Below are positions 9,749-18,851 of a stretch of DNA of 64,000 bases, in pieces. Source of the DNA: Pseudomonas sp. C1C7 (GTDB taxonomy: Bacteria; Pseudomonadota; Gammaproteobacteria; Pseudomonadales; Pseudomonadaceae); assembly GCF_013359595.1 (NCBI RefSeq), contig NZ_JABFMP010000013.1, forward strand, positions 94,711 to 158,710, in the 5' to 3' direction. Each line of letters starts with the position of its first letter. Position 1 is the stretch's first letter. Below the pieces are notes generated by a model that saw only the letters and a program-made list of their open reading frames with translations, was not told the origin of the DNA and did no database searches. Made by a program: the position numbers and the translations under genes.

Positions 9749-9764
9749 TTGACGTTAACGTAAA
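9749..9764 (+). promoter_or_regulatory. LiuR site 1 upstream of liuA
   Basis: TTGACGTTAACGTAAA, a 16-bp near-palindrome with the same ACGT-WW-ACGT core as the site before liuR. It lies 99 bases before the liuA ATG and upstream of a canonical -35, in an activator-like position. Confidence 0.78.
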
Positions 9765-9770
9765 GGGTGA

Positions 9771-9799
9771 TTGACAGCCATTCGTCACAGGCTTACGTT
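9771..9799 (+). promoter_or_regulatory. Predicted sigma-70 promoter of liuA
   Basis: A perfect -35 TTGACA (9771-9776) and a weak -10 TACGTT (9794-9799) are separated by 17 bases. The -10 lies inside the second LiuR palindrome, so LiuR bound there should block or remodel the promoter. The assignment is inference. Confidence 0.5.
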
Positions 9800-9807
9800 A
9801 ACGTAAA
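9792..9807 (+). promoter_or_regulatory. LiuR site 2 upstream of liuA
   Basis: CTTACGTTAACGTAAA, a 16-bp near-perfect palindrome 43 bases after site 1 (start to start, about four helical turns), so two dimers could sit on the same face of the DNA. It overlaps the predicted -10. Confidence 0.78.
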
Positions 9808-9862
9808 GGTGAGAGCTGAATCACTGCCCTCCCCACCCGACAAAAAAGCCAAAAGGTGACCC

Positions 9863-11026
9863 ATGAACTACCCGACCCTGAATTTTGCCCTCGGTGAAAC
9901 CATCGACATGCTGCGCGATCAGGTTAAGTCCTTCGTCGCCAAAGAGATCGCCCCGCGCGCCGCTCAGATCGACAGCGACAACCTGTTCCCCGCCGATCTG
10001 TGGCGCAAATTCGGCGACATGGGTCTGCTGGGCATCACCGTACCGGAAGAGTACGGCGGCGCCGGCCTGGGTTACCTGGCCCACGTGGTGGCGATGGAAG
10101 AAATCAGCCGCGGTTCGGCTTCGGTGGCCCTGTCCTACGGCGCCCACTCCAACCTCTGCGTCAACCAGATCAACCGCAACGGCACCCACGAACAGAAACT
10201 CAAGTACCTGCCGAAGCTGATCAGCGGCGAGCACATCGGCGCCCTGGCCATGAGCGAGCCGAATGCCGGTTCCGACGTGGTGTCGATGAAACTGCGCGCC
10301 GACAAGCGCGGCGACCACTACGTTCTGAACGGCAGCAAGACCTGGATCACCAACGGTCCGGACGCCAACACCTACGTGATCTACGCCAAGACCGACCTGG
10401 AAAAGGGGCCCCACGGCATCACCGCCTTTATTGTGGAACGCGACTGGAAAGGCTTCAGCCGCAGCAACAAGTTCGACAAGCTGGGCATGCGCGGTTCGAA
10501 CACCTGCGAGCTGTTCTTCGATGACGTCGAAGTGCCGGAAGAAAACATCCTCGGCGTGCTCAACGGCGGCGTGAAGGTGCTGATGAGCGGCCTCGATTAC
10601 GAGCGCGTGGTGCTCTCCGGCGGCCCGACCGGGATCATGCAGGCCTGCATGGACCTGATCGTGCCGTACATCCACGACCGCAAGCAGTTCGGCCAGAGCA
10701 TCGGCGAATTCCAGCTGATCCAGGGCAAGGTCGCCGACATGTACACCCAGCTCAATGCCAGTCGCGCCTATCTGTATGCCGTGGCCCAGGCCTGCGAGCG
10801 TGGCGAAACCACCCGCAAGGACGCCGCCGGCGTGATCCTCTACAGCGCCGAACGCGCCACGCAAATGGCGCTGGACGCGATCCAGATCCTGGGCGGCAAT
10901 GGCTACATCAACGAATTCCCGGCCGGTCGCCTGCTGCGTGACGCCAAGCTGTACGAAATCGGCGCCGGCACCAGTGAGATCCGTCGCATGCTGATCGGTC
11001 GCGAACTGTTTAATGAGACGAAATGA
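9863..11026 (+). CDS. liuA: Isovaleryl-CoA dehydrogenase
   Basis: 387-aa FAD enzyme that oxidises isovaleryl-CoA to 3-methylcrotonyl-CoA in leucine breakdown. Signatures: [13 protein letters not shown] at 129-141, [11 protein letters not shown] at about 155-165, and [11 protein letters not shown] near the C-terminus. The catalytic base is Glu247 in [11 protein letters not shown], the place where isovaleryl-CoA dehydrogenases (but not most other acyl-CoA dehydrogenases) carry it; this is the main reason for the specific call. First gene of liuABCD, controlled by the two LiuR palindromes upstream. The ATG is preceded by AAAAGGTGAC. Confidence 0.95.
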   Translation: MNYPTLNFALGETIDMLRDQVKSFVAKEIAPRAAQIDSDNLFPADLWRKFGDMGLLGITVPEEYGGAGLGYLAHVVAMEEISRGSASVALSYGAHSNLCVNQINRNGTHEQKLKYLPKLISGEHIGALAMSEPNAGSDVVSMKLRADKRGDHYVLNGSKTWITNGPDANTYVIYAKTDLEKGPHGITAFIVERDWKGFSRSNKFDKLGMRGSNTCELFFDDVEVPEENILGVLNGGVKVLMSGLDYERVVLSGGPTGIMQACMDLIVPYIHDRKQFGQSIGEFQLIQGKVADMYTQLNASRAYLYAVAQACERGETTRKDAAGVILYSAERATQMALDAIQILGGNGYINEFPAGRLLRDAKLYEIGAGTSEIRRMLIGRELFNETK

Positions 11027-11032
11027 ATTTCG

Positions 11033-11130
11033 TCAGCTGCAAGCTGCAAGCGACAAGCTGCAAGAGGACAGTGCTCTTGCTTCAACTTGTAGCTCGTAGC
11101 TTGTAGCTTGAAACTTGAAGCTTGAAGCTG
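11033..11130. repeat. AGCTTGAAGC/AGCTGCAAGC repeat cluster inside the liu operon
   Basis: The liuA-liuB gap holds several close copies of an 8-10 bp unit (AGCTGCAAGC, GACAAGCTGCAAG, then TAGCTTGTAGCTTGAAACTT and CTTGAAGCTTGAAGC). The left half is roughly the complement of the right half, so the RNA could fold into a long imperfect hairpin. A related CTTGAAG array lies at 48453-48490. It may affect relative expression of liuA and liuB. Confidence 0.7.
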
Positions 11131-11144
11131 CTACGGAGTAGCCC

Positions 11145-12749
<1,605 letters not shown>

Positions 12750-12758
12750 TCCTACCCC

Positions 12759-12850
12759 CTGTAGGAGCGAGGCTCGCCCGCGAACCGGCATGACGCGGTG
12801 CAACCGACAAACCGCGGCGCTTTCTTCGCGGGCAAGCCTCGCTCCTGCAG
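12759..12850. repeat. REPIN inside the liu operon (GCGGGCAAGCCTCGCTCC family)
   Basis: CTGTAGGAGCGAGGCTCGCC on the left and GCGGGCAAGCCTCGCTCCTG on the right, with about 35 bases between, fill the liuB-liuC gap. A hairpin here could stabilise the upstream mRNA or reduce read-through. Confidence 0.8.
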
Positions 12851-12875
12851 AACAGAGTTGTGGAGACGGACAAAC

Positions 12876-13691
12876 ATGAGCGACTTCAACACCCTCGAAC
12901 TGCTGACCGACCCCAGGGGCTTCGCAACCCTGTGGCTCAGCCGCGAAGAAAAGAACAACGCGTTCAACGCCGAAATGATCCGCGAACTGATCCTGGCCCT
13001 CGACCGGGTCTCAAGCGATCCAAGCCTGCGTTTCCTGCTGGTCCGCGGTCGCGGCAAGCACTTCAGTGCCGGCGCGGACCTGGCCTGGATGCAGCAATCG
13101 GCCGAACTCGATTACCAGACCAACCTCGACGACGCCCGTGAACTGGCGGAGTTGATGTACAACCTGGCCAAGCTGAAGATCCCGACCCTGGCCGTGGTGC
13201 AAGGCGCGGCCTTCGGCGGCGCGCTGGGCCTGATCAGCTGCTGCGACATGGCCATCGGTGCCGACGACGCGCAATTCTGCCTGTCGGAAGTGCGCATCGG
13301 CCTGGCCCCGGCGGTGATCAGCCCGTTCGTGGTGCAAGCCATGGGCGAGCGCGCCACCCGCCGCTACGCCCTGACCGCCGAACGTTTCAGCGGCCAGCGG
13401 GCACAGGCACTGGGCCTGCTCTCGGAAAGCTATCCATCGGCCGAGCTTGAGCAGAAGCTCGAGCAGTGGATCGACAACCTGCTGCTCAACAGCCCGGCAG
13501 CCATGCGCGCCAGCAAGGACCTGCTGCGCGAAGTCGGTGACGGTTCGCTGCTCCCGGCCCTGCGCCGCTACACCGAAAACGCCATCGCCCGCATCCGCGT
13601 CAGCCCCGAAGGCCAGGAAGGTCTGCGGGCCTTCCTGCAAAAACGTCCGCCAGGCTGGCAAGCCGAAAAAACCACCAAGGAGTCGCGTTGA
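12876..13691 (+). CDS. liuC: 3-Methylglutaconyl-CoA hydratase (enoyl-CoA hydratase family)
   Basis: 271-aa crotonase-fold enzyme that adds water to 3-methylglutaconyl-CoA to give HMG-CoA. Oxyanion-hole segments are visible: GRGKHFSAGADLAWM (about residues 58-72) and VQGAAFGGALGLISCCD (about 108-124). A glutamate in LSEVRIGLAPAVISP is in the catalytic region. I place the start at the ATG at 12876 (MSDFNTLE), preceded by TGGAGACGG; an upstream extension would run into the REPIN. Its stop codon overlaps the start of liuD (TGATG). Confidence 0.93.
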   Translation: MSDFNTLELLTDPRGFATLWLSREEKNNAFNAEMIRELILALDRVSSDPSLRFLLVRGRGKHFSAGADLAWMQQSAELDYQTNLDDARELAELMYNLAKLKIPTLAVVQGAAFGGALGLISCCDMAIGADDAQFCLSEVRIGLAPAVISPFVVQAMGERATRRYALTAERFSGQRAQALGLLSESYPSAELEQKLEQWIDNLLLNSPAAMRASKDLLREVGDGSLLPALRRYTENAIARIRVSPEGQEGLRAFLQKRPPGWQAEKTTKESR

Positions 13692-15646
13692 TGAGCGCCC
13701 CCGTCCTCACTACCCTGCTGGTGGCCAACCGCGGCGAGATCGCCTGCCGCGTGATGCGTACCGCCAAGTCCCTGGGCTTGACCACCGTCGCCGTGCACAG
13801 TGCCACCGACCGTGACGCCCGCCACAGCCGCGAGGCCGATATCCGTGTCGACTTGGGTGGCAGCAAGGCCGCTGAAAGCTACCTGCAGATCGACAAACTG
13901 ATCGCCGCGGCCAAGGCCAGCGGCGCCCAGGCGATCCACCCAGGCTACGGCTTTCTCTCGGAAAACGCAGGTTTTGCCCGCGCCATCGAAGCCGCCGGCC
14001 TGATTTTCCTCGGCCCGCCCGCCTCGGCCATCGACGCCATGGGCAGCAAATCCGCCGCCAAGGCCCTGATGGAAACCGCCGGCGTGCCCCTGGTGCCGGG
14101 TTACCACGGCGAAGCCCAGGACCTCGACACCTTCCGCGACGCCTGCGAACGCATCGGCTATCCGGTGCTGCTCAAGGCCACGGCCGGTGGCGGCGGCAAG
14201 GGCATGAAGGTGGTCGAAGACGTCAGCCAACTGGCCGAAGCCCTGGCCTCGGCCCAGCGTGAAGCCCAGTCGTCGTTCGGCGATTCGCGGATGCTGGTGG
14301 AAAAGTACCTGCTCAAACCGCGCCATGTGGAAATCCAGGTGTTCGCCGATCAGCACGGCAACTGCCTGTACCTCAACGAACGCGACTGCTCGATCCAGCG
14401 CCGGCACCAGAAAGTCGTCGAAGAAGCCCCGGCCCCCGGCCTGAGCCCGGAACTGCGCCGGGCCATGGGCGAAGCCGCCGTGCGTTCGGCCCAGGCCATC
14501 GGTTACGTCGGAGCCGGCACCGTGGAGTTTCTGCTGGACGCCCGTGGCGAGTTCTTCTTCATGGAGATGAACACCCGCCTGCAGGTCGAGCACCCGGTCA
14601 CCGAAGCCATCACCGGCCTCGATCTGGTGGCCTGGCAGATCCGCGTCGCTCGCGGCGAAGCGCTGCCGATGACCCAGGATCAGGTGCCGCTGGTCGGCCA
14701 TGCGATCGAAGTACGGCTGTACGCCGAAGATCCGGGCAATGACTTCCTGCCGGCTACCGGGCGCCTGGAGTTGTATCGCGAATCCGCACCCGGCGCCGGT
14801 CGCCGGGTGGACAGCGGTGTCGAGGAAGGCGACGAGATTTCGCCGTTCTACGACCCGATGCTCGGCAAGCTGATTGCCTGGGGAGAGGACCGTGAACAGG
14901 CCCGCCTGCGCCTGCTGAGCATGCTCGACGAGTTCGCCATTGGTGGTCTCAAGACCAACATCAACTTCCTGCGGCGGATCATCGCCCATCCGGCGTTCGC
15001 CGCCGCCGAACTGGACACCGGCTTCATCCCGCGCTTCCAGGATCAGCTGCTGCCGGCCCCCGCGGGCCTGAGCGAGGAGTTCTGGCAGGCCGCCGCCCAG
15101 GCCTTCGCGCAGAGCCAGCACAACGCGCCACGCAGCGACGACCAGAGCTCGCCATGGGCGATCGGCAACGGTTTCCGCGCCGGCCTGCCTGCGCAAATCA
15201 CCCTGCACCTGAGCTGCGAAGGTCAGGACCGCGCCTTGACCCTGGGCGCGCCAAACGCCCACGGCGGGCAGCTCAAGGGCGAGCTGTTGCTGACCGAGCA
15301 CCAGGGCGTACGCCGCCAGCACCGGGCGATTCGTCGCGGCGAGGTGGTGTACCTGCAATGGGACGGTGAACTGCGCCGCATCGAGTCCTACGACCCGATC
15401 AGCGCCGTGGAAGCCAGCCACAGCCATCAAGGCGGGCTAACCGCGCCCATGAACGGCAGCATCGTGCGGGTGCTGGTGGAGGCCGGGCAAACGGTCGAGG
15501 CCGGCGCGCAACTGGTGGTGCTCGAAGCGATGAAGATGGAACACAGCATTCGCGCGCCCCACGCCGGGGTGATCAAGGCGCTGTATTGCCAGGAAGGCGA
15601 GATGGTCAGCGAAGGCAGCGCGCTGGTCGAATTCGAAGAGGCGTAA
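13691..15646 (+). CDS. liuD: Methylcrotonyl-CoA carboxylase, alpha (biotin) subunit
   Basis: 651-aa biotin-carrying subunit. Residues 1-450 are the biotin carboxylase: N-terminal LLVANRGEIACRVMRTAKSL, ATP-grasp motif KATAGGGGKGMKVV near 163-176, and MNTRLQVEHPVTE near 295. The biotinyl domain is at the C-terminus, with the modified Lys615 in EAMKMEH. It uses ATP and bicarbonate to charge biotin, then passes CO2 to LiuB. ATG 13691 overlaps the liuC stop by one base, implying translational coupling; a TTG start one codon earlier is less likely. It ends the operon before a two-way hairpin. Confidence 0.95.
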   Translation: MSAPVLTTLLVANRGEIACRVMRTAKSLGLTTVAVHSATDRDARHSREADIRVDLGGSKAAESYLQIDKLIAAAKASGAQAIHPGYGFLSENAGFARAIEAAGLIFLGPPASAIDAMGSKSAAKALMETAGVPLVPGYHGEAQDLDTFRDACERIGYPVLLKATAGGGGKGMKVVEDVSQLAEALASAQREAQSSFGDSRMLVEKYLLKPRHVEIQVFADQHGNCLYLNERDCSIQRRHQKVVEEAPAPGLSPELRRAMGEAAVRSAQAIGYVGAGTVEFLLDARGEFFFMEMNTRLQVEHPVTEAITGLDLVAWQIRVARGEALPMTQDQVPLVGHAIEVRLYAEDPGNDFLPATGRLELYRESAPGAGRRVDSGVEEGDEISPFYDPMLGKLIAWGEDREQARLRLLSMLDEFAIGGLKTNINFLRRIIAHPAFAAAELDTGFIPRFQDQLLPAPAGLSEEFWQAAAQAFAQSQHNAPRSDDQSSPWAIGNGFRAGLPAQITLHLSCEGQDRALTLGAPNAHGGQLKGELLLTEHQGVRRQHRAIRRGEVVYLQWDGELRRIESYDPISAVEASHSHQGGLTAPMNGSIVRVLVEAGQTVEAGAQLVVLEAMKMEHSIRAPHAGVIKALYCQEGEMVSEGSALVEFEEA

Positions 15647-15652
15647 AACGAA

Positions 15653-15682
15653 GAACGGTCCTGCGTAATGCGAGGACCGTTC
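15653..15682. terminator. Two-way hairpin between liuD and the repressor gene
   Basis: GAACGGTCC (15653-15661) pairs with GGACCGTTC (15674-15682) around a 12-base loop. It lies between two convergent genes. There is no T run on either side, so it may be a weak or Rho-assisted terminator. Confidence 0.6.
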
Positions 15683-15685
15683 GGG

Positions 15686-16333
15686 TCAGAACTTGATGGT
15701 TGCCTGAACCACCACACCGATGATTCGACACTCGTCGGTGAACAGGGCTTTGGGATAGGTCGGATTGAGCGGGACCAGATAACGCTGCCCGCCCTCTTCG
15801 ATCAGCTTGCGAAACACGGCCTCGCTGCTGCTCGACCACTGGGCGATGACCAGTTTTCCAGGCTCGGCGGCGACGTCCGGGTCCACCAGAATCAACATCC
15901 CTTCCGAAATGCTCAGGCCGCTGGGCGCGGTCATGGCATCCCCCGACACCGTCAACCAGAACGCCGCGCCCCGGGCGTAATAATCGGTCAGTTCGAAACG
16001 GTATTGCCCCGGTTCGTCTTCACAGATTCCGGTTTCCTGCCAGTCGCTGACCGGGTAGCGAAAGTACGGGTTGTACTTTTGCGCCATGGGCATTTCGTCG
16101 TCGGGCGTGTCGAGGCGTTCGCGAAGCACCATCGCCACTTCGAGAAAATCCATGCCCAAGGCTTTCAACACCTTGTTCATGTCCTCGATGCTCGGTTCGC
16201 GACGTTTGTTGAGCCAGTGGCCGATGCCGCCCTGGGACATGTCCACGCGTTCGCCAAGCTCTTCCTGGGTGATTTTGATCTCACCCATCTTGTCTTTGAC
16301 CAATTCAATCCATTTATCCATGTGCGGCACCAT
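15686..16333 (-). CDS. LexA/CI-like (S24) repressor with substituted catalytic dyad
   Basis: 215-aa repressor with an N-terminal XRE-type HTH (about residues 8-65: ITQEELGERVDMSQGGIGHW) and a C-terminal S24 fold like that of the pyocin repressor PrtR. In this family a Ser in SGDSM and a Lys in FKKL do self-cleavage. Here the sequences are SGDAM (Ala133) and FRKL (Arg175), so both catalytic residues appear replaced. It should therefore bind DNA without RecA-triggered self-cleavage. The start at 16333 has AGGAG 10 bases upstream; the in-frame ATG at 16321 is an alternative. It is divergent from a small DUF6124-like gene, with AT-rich sequence between that could hold its operator. Confidence 0.85.
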   Translation of the reverse strand: MVPHMDKWIELVKDKMGEIKITQEELGERVDMSQGGIGHWLNKRREPSIEDMNKVLKALGMDFLEVAMVLRERLDTPDDEMPMAQKYNPYFRYPVSDWQETGICEDEPGQYRFELTDYYARGAAFWLTVSGDAMTAPSGLSISEGMLILVDPDVAAEPGKLVIAQWSSSSEAVFRKLIEEGGQRYLVPLNPTYPKALFTDECRIIGVVVQATIKF

Positions 16334-16365
16334 ACGGGGTAGGCTCCTGCCAGCAAAACACAAAA

Positions 16366-16411
16366 TGTAGTATTTCAAATATGGTCACAAATACAGATCG
16401 TACTAATATTC
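16366..16411. promoter_or_regulatory. AT-rich divergent region, possible repressor operator
   Basis: The stretch contains the perfect palindrome TATTTCAAATA (16371-16381), and TAGTATT and TACTAATATT motifs in opposite orientation around it. It lies between the S24-like repressor and the DUF6124-like gene. The assignment as an operator is a guess from position. Confidence 0.35.
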
Positions 16412-16450
16412 GTTCACGGATCTGAATCTATCACGGAGCTTGCCATTACC

Positions 16451-16792
16451 ATGACCCAACCCAGCGACCATTTACCCGATGTCCAGATTGATACGTCCCT
16501 GACCTCCCCCCAAGGCTGCGCCGCGGCCCAGCGCGCACTGGACTACTACCTGAAACCGGCCGCAGCGGAAGAGGCAGGCGAAGTGCGTTTTTTTGATGTA
16601 AACAAAAATGTCAGTGGCGAAGAGGCGCTGGTGCATGCCACGGACCTGTTGCGCTGTGCAGGCGCCACGGCCTACGAAGCCGCGAAGCAACTGCAGGGCT
16701 CGAGTCGGGACCTGGCGTTATCGGTGGTGCACATGATCGATATGGCCAGAGCCATGGTGGATCGGGCGCTGGAGAGGCATCAGAGCATTTGA
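16451..16792 (+). CDS. DUF6124/DUF3077-like small protein
   Basis: 113-aa protein of the small, Pseudomonas-restricted type I know as DUF6124 or DUF3077. The recognisable pattern is a central RALDYYLKP, then a variable strand (RFFDVNKNVSGEEAL), then a long helical tail ending MVDRALERH. No signal peptide, membrane segment or catalytic motif is seen, so it is probably a cytoplasmic helical protein of unknown function. It is divergent from the S24-like repressor 117 bases away, which may repress it. Upstream AT-rich sequence fits a promoter. The family name is from memory and not verified. Confidence 0.75.
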   Translation: MTQPSDHLPDVQIDTSLTSPQGCAAAQRALDYYLKPAAAEEAGEVRFFDVNKNVSGEEALVHATDLLRCAGATAYEAAKQLQGSSRDLALSVVHMIDMARAMVDRALERHQSI

Positions 16793-16850
16793 GGCGAGGG
16801 ATAAAAACAGAGGGCGGGGAAAAAATTTTCCAATAGCACAAACAAACCGC

Positions 16851-16880
16851 TTGACCTGCAAACGAGAATGATTATTATTG
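16851..16880 (+). promoter_or_regulatory. Fur-controlled promoter of the PrrF sRNA
   Basis: TTGACC (-35, 16851-16856), a 16-base spacer and TATTAT (-10, 16873-16878) precede the RNA start. AACGAGAATGATTATTATTG (16861-16880) resembles the Fur box and covers the -10, so iron-loaded Fur should block transcription. Confidence 0.8.
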
Positions 16881-16884
16881 CACC

Positions 16885-16998
16885 AACTGGTCGCGAGATC
16901 AGTCGATGGGCCAAGGGACCTTAGGTCGGACTCTTGGACTATCTCCTCATCAGGCTAATCACGGTTTTTGACCCGGCTTTTTGCCGGGTCTTTTTTTT
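16885..16998 (+). ncRNA. prrF: PrrF sRNA (iron-sparing regulatory RNA)
   Basis: About 114-nt sRNA made when iron is scarce; PrrF RNAs pair with mRNAs of iron-using proteins to reduce them. The sequence begins AACTGGTCGCGAGATCAG, contains the conserved pairing core CTCCTCATCAGGCTAATCAC, and ends in a GC-rich terminator hairpin and eight Ts, all as in the P. aeruginosa PrrF pair. It has its own Fur-type promoter. Only one copy is in this window; P. aeruginosa has two in tandem, whereas fluorescens-group strains are thought to hold theirs apart. Which numbered copy this is cannot be told. Confidence 0.93.
16970..16998 (+). terminator. Rho-independent terminator of prrF
   Basis: GACCCGGC and GCCGGGTC form a perfect 8-bp stem around TTTTT, followed by eight Ts. 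Confidence 0.95.
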
Positions 16999-17012
16999 GC
17001 CAGTTTTCTGGC

Positions 17013-17156
17013 TTATGGCTTCAGGCTAATGAAGTCTTTGGGTGCCGCAAATTCGATGGCGCGGATCATATCAAAAGTTTTCCGGATGGCAAGGCGCGCC
17101 TCTGAAGACGCAGGCAAAGTAATGGCAGATAGCACTTGAGAATCAATTGCATACAC
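17013..17156 (-). CDS. Candidate small protein (47 aa)
   Basis: A GTG start at 17156 has a strong GGAGG ribosome site (17166-17170) nine bases upstream and opens a 47-codon frame ending ...APKDFISLKP at 17013. It lies between the PrrF terminator and the gamma-glutamyltransferase gene, on the same strand as the latter. Base composition is lower in GC than the surroundings. No homologue is recognised, and the segment could equally be non-coding trailing sequence. Kept only because of the well-placed ribosome site. Confidence 0.3.
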   Translation of the reverse strand: MYAIDSQVLSAITLPASSEARLAIRKTFDMIRAIEFAAPKDFISLKP

Positions 17157-17209
17157 TCTAAGCTGCCTCCGCGTCAGGGACGACGCCCCCCTACCCGGTT
17201 CACCGCACT

Positions 17210-18820
17210 TCAATACACCGCAATATGCGAATCCGCCCGCGGCTCCGTCCCGCCACACAGCACCCCTGTCTGCGGATCACGCAAGATAATCTGCCCCCGC
17301 CCATAACTGGTCAGATCGCACACCACCTCGACCCCATGCCCACGCCGTGCCAGCGCCGCCGCCATGTCCCGTGACGCGTTCTGCTCGATACCCACCTTCA
17401 GACCACCCAGCCATTGCCAGCGCGGCGCATCCAGGGCCGCTTGCGGGTTGAGGCCGAAATCCACCAGGTTCATCACCATCTGCACGTGCCCTTGAGGCTG
17501 CATGTAGCCGCCCATCACGCCAAACGGCCCCATCGCCACACCGCTCTTGCTGAGGAATCCCGGAATGATCGTGTGGAAGGTCTTCTTGCCCGGCGCCAGG
17601 CAGTTGGAATGCGCAGGATCAAGGCTGAACTCCTCGCCACGGTTCTGCAGAGCGATGCCGCTGTCGGGCAGGACCACGCCGGAGCCGAAGCCGTGATAGT
17701 TGCTCTGAATGTACGACACCATGTTGCCTTCGTCATCGGCGGTGGCCAGGTAGACGGTGCCGCTGGCATGGGGATCGCCCGGCTGCGGCGCCCCGGCCTG
17801 CTCGCCGATCTGCGAGCGACGATGGGCGGCATAGTGATCGCTCAGCAAATCTTCGACGGCGACCCGCATGTGCTCCGGATCGGTGATGTAGTGCAAGCCG
17901 TCGCTGTAGGCGAGTTTCATGGCCTCGAGCTGACGGTGCCAGGTCTGCTGACTGTCACGATGATCGAAGTCGAAGCCTTCGAGGATCTTCAACGTCATCA
18001 ACGCCACCAGCCCCTGGCCGCTCGGTGGAATCTCCCAGACATCCACGCCACGGTAGTTGACCTTGATCGGCTCGACCCACTGCGCGCGGTAATCCTGCAA
18101 ATCGCCGGCGCGCAGATAGCCGCCGGTGGCGCGCGAATGCGCATCCAGTCGCTGTGCCAGCGCGCCACGATAGAAGCTTTCGCAACCGGTGGCGGCCAGT
18201 TCGCTCAGGGTTCGCGACTGGGCCGGGTTGCGGAACAGCTCACCGGCACGGGGCGCGCGGCCGTCGATCAGGAAAGTCTCGAACCAGCTTTCGAGCACTT
18301 CATTGCGATCCTTGCTGAAATTCTCCAGCGCGGTTTGCCACTGCAGGGCAACCACCGGTGAAACGGGAAATCCGTCTCGCGCCAGGCTGATCGCCGGTTG
18401 CAGCAGGTCGGCAAAAGGCAAGCGGCCAAAACGCGACGACAGCTCCGCCCAGGCCGATGGACAACCTGGCACGGTCACCGGCGTCCAGCCGTGCAACGGC
18501 ATCTTCTCATGGCCGGCAGCCTTGACCGCCTCGATGCTCAGGGCTTGCGGCGCGGCCCCGTTGGCGTTCAAACCGTGCAGCTTGTTTTGCGTCCAGACCA
18601 GGGCAAAGGCATCGCCGCCGATGCCGCAACCGGTGGGTTCGACAACGGTCAGCGCCGCAGCCGTGGCGATGGCGGCGTCGATGGCATTGCCGCCGCGACG
18701 CATGATTTCGATCCCCGCTTCAGCGGCCAGAGGCTGTGAGGCCGCGACCATGCCGCGCTTGGCGAAGACACTTTGACGTTGTGAGGCGTAGGGGTATTCA
18801 TGGGCAGAAAAATTGAACAT
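17210..18820 (-). CDS. Gamma-glutamyltransferase family protein, apparently cytoplasmic
   Basis: 536-aa Ntn-hydrolase that would cleave or transfer gamma-glutamyl groups. MRRGGNAIDAAIATAAAL near the start and the maturation threonine Thr355 (SGTVYLATADDEGNMVS) are in the expected places. Secreted GGTs carry a signal peptide; here the chosen N-terminus (MFNFSAHEYPYASQRQSVFA) does not look like one, so it is probably cytoplasmic. The ATG at 18820 follows GTGAGTCC; the longer reading frame upstream is not convincing. It is last in a GntR/SBP/permease/ATPase operon, suggesting that the transported compound is a gamma-glutamyl amide or peptide hydrolysed inside the cell. Substrate unknown. Confidence 0.9.
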   Translation of the reverse strand: MFNFSAHEYPYASQRQSVFAKRGMVAASQPLAAEAGIEIMRRGGNAIDAAIATAAALTVVEPTGCGIGGDAFALVWTQNKLHGLNANGAAPQALSIEAVKAAGHEKMPLHGWTPVTVPGCPSAWAELSSRFGRLPFADLLQPAISLARDGFPVSPVVALQWQTALENFSKDRNEVLESWFETFLIDGRAPRAGELFRNPAQSRTLSELAATGCESFYRGALAQRLDAHSRATGGYLRAGDLQDYRAQWVEPIKVNYRGVDVWEIPPSGQGLVALMTLKILEGFDFDHRDSQQTWHRQLEAMKLAYSDGLHYITDPEHMRVAVEDLLSDHYAAHRRSQIGEQAGAPQPGDPHASGTVYLATADDEGNMVSYIQSNYHGFGSGVVLPDSGIALQNRGEEFSLDPAHSNCLAPGKKTFHTIIPGFLSKSGVAMGPFGVMGGYMQPQGHVQMVMNLVDFGLNPQAALDAPRWQWLGGLKVGIEQNASRDMAAALARRGHGVEVVCDLTSYGRGQIILRDPQTGVLCGGTEPRADSHIAVY

Positions 18821-18851
18821 GGCAGGACTCACAAAAATCGATTGGATGGGC

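Noticed and set aside
13568..15430. A 620-codon open frame on the - strand
   Set aside because: Antisense to liuD (MCC alpha), which has unmistakable biotin carboxylase and biotinyl motifs.
17130..17156. TTGAGAATCAATTGCATAC as a second Fur box
   Set aside because: Match to the Fur consensus is poor, and it would lie inside or downstream of the candidate small gene without a promoter.
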